Assembly: GCA_002292025.1 (NCBI GenBank)
Contig: DBBC01000110.1
Coordinates: forward strand, 1-11,233
Origin: Firmicutes bacterium UBA994
Lineage (GTDB): Bacteria; Bacillota; UBA994
Reading direction: 5' to 3'
DNA: 11,233 nt
Numbering within the stretch: the stretch's first letter is position 1; every line of letters starts with the position of its first letter. The notes under the pieces were generated by a model. The model saw only the letters and a program-made list of their open reading frames with translations. It made no database searches and had not been told where the DNA came from. Positions 1 to 5,775 of this stretch are shown here, one piece after another. A program made the position numbers and the translations under genes.

Positions 1-1088
1 TTCTTAGTTCTCACGTTAATGTGGATAGTGATGGTGTATTTAGGCGCCACTAAGAGTTATGGCGCCATCGCCAATGCTTTTCTGTTTGGCGGAATTGCCT
101 CGGCATTATTGCTGTTCTTTCTGTTGCGGCGCCCAATCCCCTTTGCCGACCATATGCATGCAGGCAACATCTTGTTTGCCTATCTTGTCGGGGTGATAAT
201 CACCCATTTGCTGTTGGTGCGCACATTTTTTAAGACCTTTACCTTCGGCAACAGGTTAGAATTTGACTGTCTACGGTACCTAAGCAAAGTGCCCTCCTGT
301 TCTTTACAGGTCTGTTCTATACCGCTGGCATTTGGGTAGACACCGTATTGACTTGGTTCAGTGTCCACAGCCATATCGTGCACGACACTTTTCGTTATGC
401 TCCTCTGTATGATCACGCTAAGTTCCTTGCCTACCTAACAATTATTCCAACTACCGTGCTTTTTTTGGTGTATGTTGAGACCGAATTCTACGATAGGTAC
501 AAGAAATATTACCAGGTGGTAAGGGGCCGTAAAAATTTTGCTGAGATCTCTGACGCCAAAGATAAGTTGACAGGTACCGTTTACCGTTTGTTGGCATATC
601 TGCTGGAGAGGCAAATGGCCGTCACACTCACCCTGTTAGTGTTGGCCGAGGCTATTTTTGTGTACTTTGGTTTCTCCATATTGCTAAAAGACATTTTCCG
701 CATTTGCGCACTGGCAGCACTTTGCAACGCTATGCTGCTAGTGGTACTTCTGGTGCTCCTCTACTTTGAAGCTAGAAGAGAGGCGCTGGGTGTCTCACTA
801 ACCTTCTTCGTCGTCAATTTGCTGTTGACCTCCTTATTTATGCCGCTGGGTGAGGCCTATCTCGGGCTAGGGTTATTTGTGGCTGCGTTTGCGGCGTTGC
901 TTTTGGCGGTGTACTTGCTGGTTATGCACCTGAATAGGCTCACCTACAAGACGTTTGCCAGTCAACCCTTCTTTCTGACGCCGCCCACCGGCGTGTTTAT
1001 CGACCTAGCCGACGGGCTAAACGCCTTTTTTGGCGGTACAAGTGAGCCCGAACAGCGTCCTAGGCATGGGGCGGGCGTGCGGCATTAG
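1..1088 (+). CDS. pelG: Pel exopolysaccharide transporter PelG, 5'-partial and frameshifted
   Basis: PelG is the polytopic inner-membrane protein of the Pel polysaccharide synthase/export machinery and works with PelD, PelE and the glycosyltransferase PelF. The reading frame is open from base 1, so the start lies outside the window. About 360 codons remain of a family usually near 450-500. It is rich in hydrophobic helices; PelG-like landmarks are LEFDCLRYL, GLFYTAGIWVD, ETEFYDRYKKYY and a C-terminal LTYKTFASQP. These landmarks lie in two frames: frame 1 up to about codon 99 (...SKVPS) and frame 3 from about 297 (LFFTGLFY...). Joining them gives KVPS-LFFTGLFY, which follows the family pattern without a gap, so one base (probably a C in the C/T run at 292-298) is missing. 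Read literally, frame 1 stops at 337-339 and the gene would be broken. A TTG at 348 is not a credible separate start. Family assignment is from recalled motifs, not a search. Confidence 0.8.
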
Positions 1089-1122
1089 ACGTCCTTGTTA
1101 ACCAGAGAAAATCAAATGGCGC

Positions 1123-1127
1123 AGGAG
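1123..1127 (+). promoter_or_regulatory. Ribosome binding site of the diguanylate cyclase gene
   Basis: AGGAG lies seven bases before the ATG at 1135. The 46-bp gap after pelG holds no obvious promoter or terminator, so translation from a shared pel transcript is likely. Confidence 0.7.
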
Positions 1128-1134
1128 TGAAAGA

Positions 1135-2046
1135 ATGGACATTGACTTACTTTGTGACATTGAAGACAGTAACAGCCTTTTGTACAAAATCTATGACATC
1201 ATTAGAGTTGTCGACCCGCTGAGCAAGACGGTAACACGGCACAAAGATGACGGTGACCTCAAGGTATCTTTGACATGTTTTGATTTCTGGGAAAAAAACA
1301 TCATCTGTGACAACTGCATTGCTTTGCGCGCATACAATGACAACCGGATCTTCATCAAATTCGAGTTCCGCAAATCAGACATCTTTATGATTACCGCTGT
1401 TCCCTACGATTTGCAAGATAGGAGGCTCGTAGCGGAGCTGCTTATGGATGTCACGCATAGCCTCGAGTTGAATGCTCAAAGTGGCGGTGACATGTCACAT
1501 CTCCATCGGCTGATTCGCCAACTCAATAGCCGCGTTCTAAAAGATGACTTGACGCAAGTGTTTAACCGCCGCTATGTTGCCGACAAACTGCCGGTCGATC
1601 TAAGCTTTGCTGCCTTCAAGTCAAAAGGGCTTTCTGTCATCATGGCGGATATTGATCATTTTAAGTCCGTAAATGACACTTATGGACACCCAATCGGGGA
1701 CAAGGTTTTGGCTCGGTTCGCCGCTATCTTGTCCGGGTGTTTGAACAGGACCGAAGATTGGGTAGCGAGATACGGCGGTGAGGAGTTCATCGTTTGTCTT
1801 CCCGGCGCGGGGCATGATAAGGCCCAAGAAATTGCAGAACGCATGCGAACGAGAGTGGAAAACGAGAGTGAGTGGACATCGGAGGAAACCCTAAAGATTA
1901 CTGCCAGCTTTGGCGTATGCACTGTAAGGCCAACTATGGGAACCGACATGGATTCTGTAATAAGTTGCGCCGATGAGCAGCTCTATCTCGCCAAGCAAAG
2001 CGGCCGTAATAGGGTTATGGGGGTAAGTGAGCCGCCTAAAGAGTGA
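1135..2046 (+). CDS. Diguanylate cyclase (GGDEF) with N-terminal cysteine-containing sensor-like domain
   Basis: This 303-residue soluble protein should make cyclic di-GMP from two GTP. Residues about 1-115 form a PAS-like sensor region with Cys48, Cys58 and Cys61 (C-x9-C-x2-C), followed by a conserved-looking MITAVPYDL / LVAELLMDVTHSLE stretch. A short helical linker leads to the GGDEF domain (from about 137, DDLTQVFNRR). Metal ligands D172/D174 are in MADIDHFK, and the active-site loop is G214-G-E-E-F218. The inhibitory I-site R205-T-E-D208 sits exactly five residues before GGEEF, so product inhibition is expected. No transmembrane helix is visible, and the catalytic site is intact, unlike PelD, the membrane c-di-GMP receptor of this pathway, whose GGDEF domain is degenerate. 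It follows pelG by 46 bp on the same strand. I infer it supplies local c-di-GMP to the Pel machinery; the cysteines may bind a metal or sense redox state, which is not proven. Confidence 0.93.
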   Translation: MDIDLLCDIEDSNSLLYKIYDIIRVVDPLSKTVTRHKDDGDLKVSLTCFDFWEKNIICDNCIALRAYNDNRIFIKFEFRKSDIFMITAVPYDLQDRRLVAELLMDVTHSLELNAQSGGDMSHLHRLIRQLNSRVLKDDLTQVFNRRYVADKLPVDLSFAAFKSKGLSVIMADIDHFKSVNDTYGHPIGDKVLARFAAILSGCLNRTEDWVARYGGEEFIVCLPGAGHDKAQEIAERMRTRVENESEWTSEETLKITASFGVCTVRPTMGTDMDSVISCADEQLYLAKQSGRNRVMGVSEPPKE

Positions 2047-2123
2047 GTAAACTCCCTACGAGGTATGGTAAGATCAGCGTAGAGGGCGGGCGCCCAAAGT
2101 TCATTGAAAGGAGCAACGGCACA

Positions 2124-2507
2124 GTGGAGAGTTTTGCTGATTACTTAGCTGCCATCGAAGACCCAGTACACCGTGCCCGCATGCGGGAGGTTTTTGCTTG
2201 GGTTAATCGTACATTTCCCGAGCTCAACCACAAGATTGCCTGGAGGCAGCCCATGTGGACTGACCACGGCACATTTATCATCTCCTTTGGGTTGGCCAAA
2301 CAACACATGTCGGTGGCGCCGGAAAGCGTCGCCATCACTCGCTTTGCGGCTGAGATTGCGCAGGCAGGCTACACCCACAGCAAAGAACTGGTGCGTATGC
2401 CATGGGATAGACCGGTAGATTACGCTCTGTTAACGAAGATCATCGAATTTAACATTGCCGACAAAGCAGCCTGCAAGACATTTTGGCGGATGCAGTCGGA
2501 GCACTAA
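2124..2507 (+). CDS. DUF1801 / YdhG-type iron-chaperone-like protein
   Basis: The predicted protein resembles Bacillus YdhG (Fra), a small frataxin-fold DUF1801 protein implicated in iron delivery. Landmarks are MESFADYLAAIEDP at the start, KIAWRQPMWTDHGTFIISF, KQHMSVAPE, and VDYALLTKIIEFNIADKA-C-TFW at the end. An open frame also exists from a GTG at 2043, which overlaps the TGA of the cyclase gene (GTGA) and would give 154 residues. I prefer the GTG at 2124 (127 residues): it has AGGAG at 2109-2113 ten bases upstream, the product starts where I recall the family starting, and the 27 extra residues do not look like the family. The iron role is family knowledge; nothing in the neighbourhood supports it directly. 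Function in this position is unknown, and linkage to the pel genes may be only positional. Confidence 0.8.
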   Translation: MESFADYLAAIEDPVHRARMREVFAWVNRTFPELNHKIAWRQPMWTDHGTFIISFGLAKQHMSVAPESVAITRFAAEIAQAGYTHSKELVRMPWDRPVDYALLTKIIEFNIADKAACKTFWRMQSEH

Positions 2508-2537
2508 TCCCACCAGAAATAGAAAGGAAGATGAGTA

Positions 2538-4034
2538 ATGAAGGTTTCAGTGTGTTGTGCCGCACCGCGCGACCTAACGGCAGATGCAATCCTAGTAGGT
2601 GTAAGCGAAGGAGACGCTCTGTTACAAGGCATAGCCTCCCGTGTGGATGCGCTCTGCGGCGGCTTGTTACAGGAGATAATAAGCAAAGGCGAGTTTGCGG
2701 GCAAGCTTAACGAAGTGGCTGTAGTGTATTTGCCGGCGTCAGGAGCACGGAGAGTAGTTGCCGTGGGTCTCGGCAAAGGGGAAAAGCTAGACGCCGAGAA
2801 ACTGCGGCAAGCGGCCGCCAGTGCGGCCAAAATTGCAGCCAAAGGCAAAGCCAAGACTTTAGCTATGTATCTGCCAGATCAAACAGGCGGTGGAGTCGCA
2901 GCGGAGGACGCCGCGGCCGCATTAGCCGAAGGTGTTCTGCTAGGCATTTACAGCTATGACGTACTAAAGAGCAAGCGCGAACAGAAGCAGTTGTCTGAGA
3001 TAATAGTCGTCACCACCGAGCCCAGCGCTATGGAATCGGCGCAGAGAGGTGCCAACCGCGGCGTGATTATGGCCGCAGCCGCTAACATGGCACGTGATCT
3101 CGTCAACGCCCCCGCTAACCATATGACACCCACTCATATGGCGGCTAAAGCCGAGCAAATTGCGGCCGAGAGCGGCCTGCAGTACGAAGTTCTTGAGCGT
3201 GCCGACATGGAACGCCTGGCTATGGGTGCTTTCCTTGGCGTCGCCCGCGGCAGCACCGAGCCGCCCAAGTTAATTGTGTTGCGCTACGAGGGCAACCCCG
3301 GCGGCGAGACTTTTGCCTTTGTGGGCAAAGGGCTCACCTTTGACAGCGGTGGCATCTCTATTAAGCCTGCCGAAAACATGCATCTCATGAAAAGCGACAT
3401 GGCCGGGGGTGCAGCGGTGCTCGGAGCCATGCAGGCCATAGGGCAACTTAAGCCTAAGGTCAATATCTTAGGTATTATTCCAGCTACCGAAAACATGCCG
3501 TCAGGCAACGCGCTAAAGCCGGGTGACGTTATTACCGCCATGACCGGCAAAACAATAGAGATAATCAGCACCGATGCCGAAGGCCGCTTGATTCTCGCCG
3601 ATGCGGTGGCCTATGCAGTGAAGCTTGGGGCGAGCAAGATTGTGGATATTGCCACATTGACCGGAGCTTGTGGTATTGCGCTAGGTAGTGTATATTCGGC
3701 GATGATCACCAATTGCGATAAACTCGCCGCCGACCTACAGACCGCCGCAGCCGCTACTGGAGAGCGGTATTGGCCTATGCCGAACCACGACGAGTACCGC
3801 GAGATGATTAAGAGCCCGGTTGCCGACATCAAAAACAGCGGCGGCCGTATGGGTGGCGTTATGACAGGCGGACTCTTTATCGGTGAGTTTGTGGGCGAGA
3901 CGCCTTGGGCACATTTGGACATTGCCCCGACGGCTTTTGCCGAGAGCGACAAGCACTACCAGCCCAAAGGGGCCACTGGGGTAGCTGCCCGCACGTTGGC
4001 GGCACTTGCGCTGCTGTGGGGCACGGTGAATTAG
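2538..4034 (+). CDS. pepA: Leucyl aminopeptidase (M17 family, cytosol aminopeptidase)
   Basis: This is a 498-residue M17 metallo-aminopeptidase that removes N-terminal residues from peptides in the cytoplasm, normally as a hexamer with two metal ions. The length is typical. The N-terminal macrodomain-like region spans about 1-170. The catalytic domain contains LVNAPANHMTP, FVGKGLTFDSGG with K264 and metal ligand D269, MKSDMAGGAA with D287, and STDAEGRLILADA with D346, E348 and R350. The full catalytic set is therefore present. The ATG at 2538 follows GAAAGGAAG (2521-2529) at a good distance. The gene starts 30 bp after the DUF1801 gene and may share its transcript. Its TAG stop (4032-4034) overlaps the TAA stop of the convergent LiaF-like gene, leaving no room between them for a terminator. 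Some M17 members also bind DNA (E. coli PepA); this cannot be judged here. Confidence 0.97.
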   Translation: MKVSVCCAAPRDLTADAILVGVSEGDALLQGIASRVDALCGGLLQEIISKGEFAGKLNEVAVVYLPASGARRVVAVGLGKGEKLDAEKLRQAAASAAKIAAKGKAKTLAMYLPDQTGGGVAAEDAAAALAEGVLLGIYSYDVLKSKREQKQLSEIIVVTTEPSAMESAQRGANRGVIMAAAANMARDLVNAPANHMTPTHMAAKAEQIAAESGLQYEVLERADMERLAMGAFLGVARGSTEPPKLIVLRYEGNPGGETFAFVGKGLTFDSGGISIKPAENMHLMKSDMAGGAAVLGAMQAIGQLKPKVNILGIIPATENMPSGNALKPGDVITAMTGKTIEIISTDAEGRLILADAVAYAVKLGASKIVDIATLTGACGIALGSVYSAMITNCDKLAADLQTAAAATGERYWPMPNHDEYREMIKSPVADIKNSGGRMGGVMTGGLFIGEFVGETPWAHLDIAPTAFAESDKHYQPKGATGVAARTLAALALLWGTVN

Positions 4035-4951
4035 CGGGTACTAATGCGCACGCGGCTGGCGTTGGCAGTGACCATAATCTCAATCTGCCGCTCAGAGGAT
4101 GTATAATGGGGCGAGGTGTAGACCTCGCCTCTTTGTTCCCATTCGCCCTCCACACGCACGGAGCTAGCCTGAGAAGAAACCGTAACCCGAGCAGCCGCGC
4201 CATGCGGGATAAATATATTGACGTTAGACGCGTTAGCGTCGATTTCTATGGTTGATCGCCCTTGGCGAGAGGGCAAATAGAGTTGGCAGTGGCTGGCGTT
4301 TAGCGTAAGGTCCAGCTCGTAGACATCTAGGGGCCTAAGGTCGAGTTCGCCTCTGCTGGCGGCGGCGTTGATATGCAGCGAGGTAGGCAAAAGAGGGCTG
4401 AGTTGAAGCGCCCAACTGTAGCGTGAAAACCCGCCAAAGGTCATGCTCCGTCTAGTTTCCGCATGGTTGATTCTGAGTCGCCCTGTGCCATCATGCGGCG
4501 GCCTCATACCGGTAAAATCCACCCTAGGGGGCGGACCAAAGGCGACCAGATGGTAAAAATCTGGCGAAACAGCGGGCAAAGAAGCGATCTCTAGTGTCCC
4601 CGCGGCGAAGTCTATGTCGACCTGGGCTTGGGTTAGGTCTTGCTTTGGTGCTGAAAGCTCAGTGCGCATAATGCTCGGTTGCCCCATGTGTATGGGAGCG
4701 AAAAACAGATAGCCTAAAGCTAATATTACGAAGATCACGAGCAAAATTGTACCTATACGCGTGCCGCTCCTGCCAAACATTACCTGTAACCCTGCGGCTA
4801 TAACAAAGAGCGGCCATAACCTCCACAAGTGGTGCATAAAATCCGGCGGCAGAAGGCCTAAGTTATTGAGCAGAAACGCTATGCCAATCAATACAATGAT
4901 CAGCCCTGTGAACGATATGTGCGGGATCCTCATGCGCTTGTTGTCGCTCAT
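4031..4951 (-). CDS. LiaF-like membrane protein with C-terminal beta-rich (toastrack-like) domain
   Basis: The 306-residue product starts at the ATG whose first A is the last base of the upstream gene's TAA stop (TAATG at 4949-4953), indicating translational coupling; GAGG lies a few bases upstream. The frame is open further upstream to 5035 but that part lies inside the PspC gene. Three predicted membrane helices are at about residues 13-29, 42-58 and 66-85, with the NNLGLLPPD...LWRLWPLFVIAAGL pattern of LiaI/LiaF-type membrane domains. The remainder (about 100-306) is a repetitive beta-rich region with LNASHCQLYLP, IDANASNVNIFIP, SSQASSVRVEG and TANASRVRIST, like the DUF2154/DUF4097 'toastrack' folds of LiaF-like and anti-sigma-linked proteins. 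By family knowledge such pairs sense or respond to envelope stress. No LiaRS two-component genes are visible in the window. Exact family placement needs a profile search. Confidence 0.82.
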   Translation of the reverse strand: MSDNKRMRIPHISFTGLIIVLIGIAFLLNNLGLLPPDFMHHLWRLWPLFVIAAGLQVMFGRSGTRIGTILLVIFVILALGYLFFAPIHMGQPSIMRTELSAPKQDLTQAQVDIDFAAGTLEIASLPAVSPDFYHLVAFGPPPRVDFTGMRPPHDGTGRLRINHAETRRSMTFGGFSRYSWALQLSPLLPTSLHINAAASRGELDLRPLDVYELDLTLNASHCQLYLPSRQGRSTIEIDANASNVNIFIPHGAAARVTVSSQASSVRVEGEWEQRGEVYTSPHYTSSERQIEIMVTANASRVRISTR

Positions 4952-5403
4952 TAGCGGCGCCTCATTCCGTTTAGAACCATGGCCAAGCCGCCGATGATAA
5001 TTACCCCCGGCCACATCCAGCGGCGGTCTACCCACTGCATTAGATTTAAGTTGCGCAGCAACAAAAAGACGCCAAGGAGCACAATCGCCCCACCCAAGAC
5101 GCGGGCAAACTGCTGTTGGTTAGCAGTGACAGCTTCAGCTCGTTCTCCTATGGTCTGTGCGGTATGAGCTAAATCACGGATATTCTCCTCCACAATTTCC
5201 GCCGGTGAAGCAGCCTTCATCCATTCTTCCGGTACAATAAGGGCCATGACAATATAAGCCACAATCCCCAGACCATCAAAGAATATCAGCGCTACCATGC
5301 CTATGCGCACTAAAGTCGGGTCGATGGCGAAGTAGTCGGCTAAGCCGCCGCACACCCCCGCGATCATGCTGTTTTGTCTGCTGCGAAATAGTCGCTTTTG
5401 CAC
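4951..5403 (-). CDS. PspC-domain envelope stress membrane protein
   Basis: Residues 2-60 form a clear PspC domain: KRLFRSRQNSMIAGVCGGLADYF, IDPTLVRIGMVALIFFDG and a membrane helix ending ALIVPEEW. A charged helical stretch follows (about 66-98), then two more membrane helices (about 99-116 and 127-145) of the LiaF-membrane type. I choose the GTG at 5403-5401 as start, giving 150 residues. AAAGGA lies at 5417-5412, eight bases upstream, and PspC proteins typically begin Met-x-Lys-Arg/Lys-Leu just before RSR. Longer frames from an ATG at 5421 or a start at 5517 would add an arginine-rich leader unlike the family. The gene overlaps the next one by one base, so the two form an operon. PspC proteins respond to membrane stress in many bacteria; the role here is inferred from the family. 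Confidence 0.9.
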   Translation of the reverse strand: MQKRLFRSRQNSMIAGVCGGLADYFAIDPTLVRIGMVALIFFDGLGIVAYIVMALIVPEEWMKAASPAEIVEENIRDLAHTAQTIGERAEAVTANQQQFARVLGGAIVLLGVFLLLRNLNLMQWVDRRWMWPGVIIIGGLAMVLNGMRRR

Positions 5404-5557
5404 ACAACCAGTCCTTTCCATTTGACGTTCATGCGGCAGTACGCGCGCGGAACCGCTACGCTTGGCAGTTCGCCCCCCCGCCGACAACCGTTGTTGAATG
5501 TAAGTTCGCGACCGCACCCGCCTTATCCTGTCCCCTTACAAAATATCCTTGACGCAC

Positions 5558-5593
5558 CTGCTCAGGCATCCCAGCCTGCAAAGAGTTACCATT
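5558..5593 (-). repeat. Dispersed 36-bp repeat, copy A (minus orientation)
   Basis: Read on the minus strand this starts AATGGTAACTCTTTGCA (17 bases) and ends GCCTGAGCAG. The other copy is at 8392-8427 on the plus strand: the first 17 bases are identical and 31 of 36 match overall without a gap. In both places the repeat lies upstream of a gene that reads in the repeat's own direction (pspC here, the TVP38 gene there). Its nature (mobile element end, regulatory RNA piece, protein site) is unknown. Confidence 0.75.
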
Positions 5594-5603
5594 CTCGGCT
5601 GGG
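5563..5603. other. Two mutually exclusive stem-loops
   Basis: CAGGC (5563-5567) can pair with GCCTG (5574-5578) over a six-base loop. CCCAGCC (5570-5576) can instead pair with GGCTGGG (5597-5603). The two stems share bases 5574-5576, so only one can form. This arrangement resembles an attenuator or a site with alternative RNA structures, but no U-run follows in either direction, so a terminator is not supported. Confidence 0.4.
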
Positions 5604-5613
5604 TAGTTACTCC

Positions 5614-5643
5614 TTGACAATTGAACACCCTAGAGGGTATCAT
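5614..5643 (+). promoter_or_regulatory. Distal sigma-A promoter P1 of the redox operon
   Basis: The -35 is TTGACA (5614-5619, full consensus) and the -10 is TATCAT (5638-5643, five of six), with an 18-bp spacer. The inverted repeat ACCCT-AG-AGGGT (5627-5638) fills the downstream half of the spacer and touches the -10. A factor bound there would block or remodel RNA polymerase binding. Confidence 0.65.
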
Positions 5644-5675
5644 CCATGCGTAACTTCGTTTTCGTGCAAATTTCC

Positions 5676-5704
5676 TTGACACCCGACTCCCTTCGGGGTA
5701 GAAT
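5676..5704 (+). promoter_or_regulatory. Proximal sigma-A promoter P2 of the redox operon
   Basis: The -35 is TTGACA (5676-5681) and the -10 is TAGAAT (5699-5704), with the ideal 17-bp spacer. Transcription would start near 5711, giving a leader of about 65 bases. CCC-TTCG-GGG (5689-5698) sits in the spacer at the same distance from the -10 as the inverted repeat of P1. The shared pattern CCCTnnrGGGTAnnAT suggests one regulator acts on both promoters. Confidence 0.75.
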
Positions 5705-5714
5705 TTACTAGTAA
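5705..5714. promoter_or_regulatory. Perfect palindrome at the predicted P2 start site
   Basis: TTACTAGTAA is a perfect 10-bp palindrome directly after the P2 -10 and spanning the predicted start near 5711. It is followed by another AGTAAT (5714-5719), whose complement ATTACT recurs at 5747-5752. A palindrome in this place is typical of repressor operators; the binding protein is unknown. Confidence 0.45.
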
Positions 5715-5763
5715 GTAATGTGCCATTTGTAACAAGCCCTATTTGTATTACTCACATATAGTC

Positions 5764-5769
5764 AGGAGG
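5764..5769 (+). promoter_or_regulatory. Strong ribosome binding site deciding the start at 5776
   Basis: AGGAGG lies six bases before ATG 5776. This fixes the start there; an upstream in-frame TTG at 5743 has no such site and would add 11 unlikely residues. Confidence 0.85.
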
Positions 5770-5775
5770 AAGTCT

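Larger units (their letters stand above)
5404..5775. promoter_or_regulatory. Divergent intergenic regulatory region
   Basis: This 372-bp stretch separates the leftward pspC operon from the rightward redox operon. The part nearer the redox operon (5612-5775) holds two sigma-A type promoters, spacer inverted repeats, a palindrome and a strong ribosome binding site. The centre (5558-5603) holds one copy of a dispersed repeat and two competing stems. The part nearer pspC (5422-5557) is GC-rich, with a run of seven C at 5473-5479, two GGCAGTwCGC units (5435-5444 and 5464-5473) and small palindromes (ACAAC-C-GTTGT at 5484-5494; GCGG-AA-CCGC at 5447-5456). I found no convincing sigma-A promoter for pspC on the minus strand. 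Open frames across the region have no family resemblance and are not called as genes. Confidence 0.7.

Noticed and set aside
283..300. Programmed -1 ribosomal frameshifting in pelG
   Set aside because: The shift direction fits, but no X-XXY-YYZ slippery heptamer in the right phase and no clear downstream structure were seen; PelG is not known to need frameshifting.
348..1088. A separate 246-residue membrane protein starting at TTG 348
   Set aside because: Its sequence continues PelG, and its frame has PelG-like residues well before 348 (from about 297). It is the second part of the frameshifted gene.
1135..2046. The GGDEF protein as PelD
   Set aside because: PelD has membrane helices, a GAF domain and a degenerate GGDEF domain; this protein is soluble with an intact GGEEF site.
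4952..5035. Upstream extension of the LiaF-like protein (28 extra residues)
   Set aside because: It lies within the PspC coding region; the TAATG stop-start overlap and family-like N-terminus support the start at 4951.
5398..5679. 93-residue plus-strand open frame in the divergent region
   Set aside because: Proline/serine-rich shadow sequence with no family resemblance, crossing the repeat, promoter P1 and the P2 -35.
5743..5775. TTG start for the GltD-like protein
   Set aside because: ATG 5776 has AGGAGG at ideal distance; the TTG has none.
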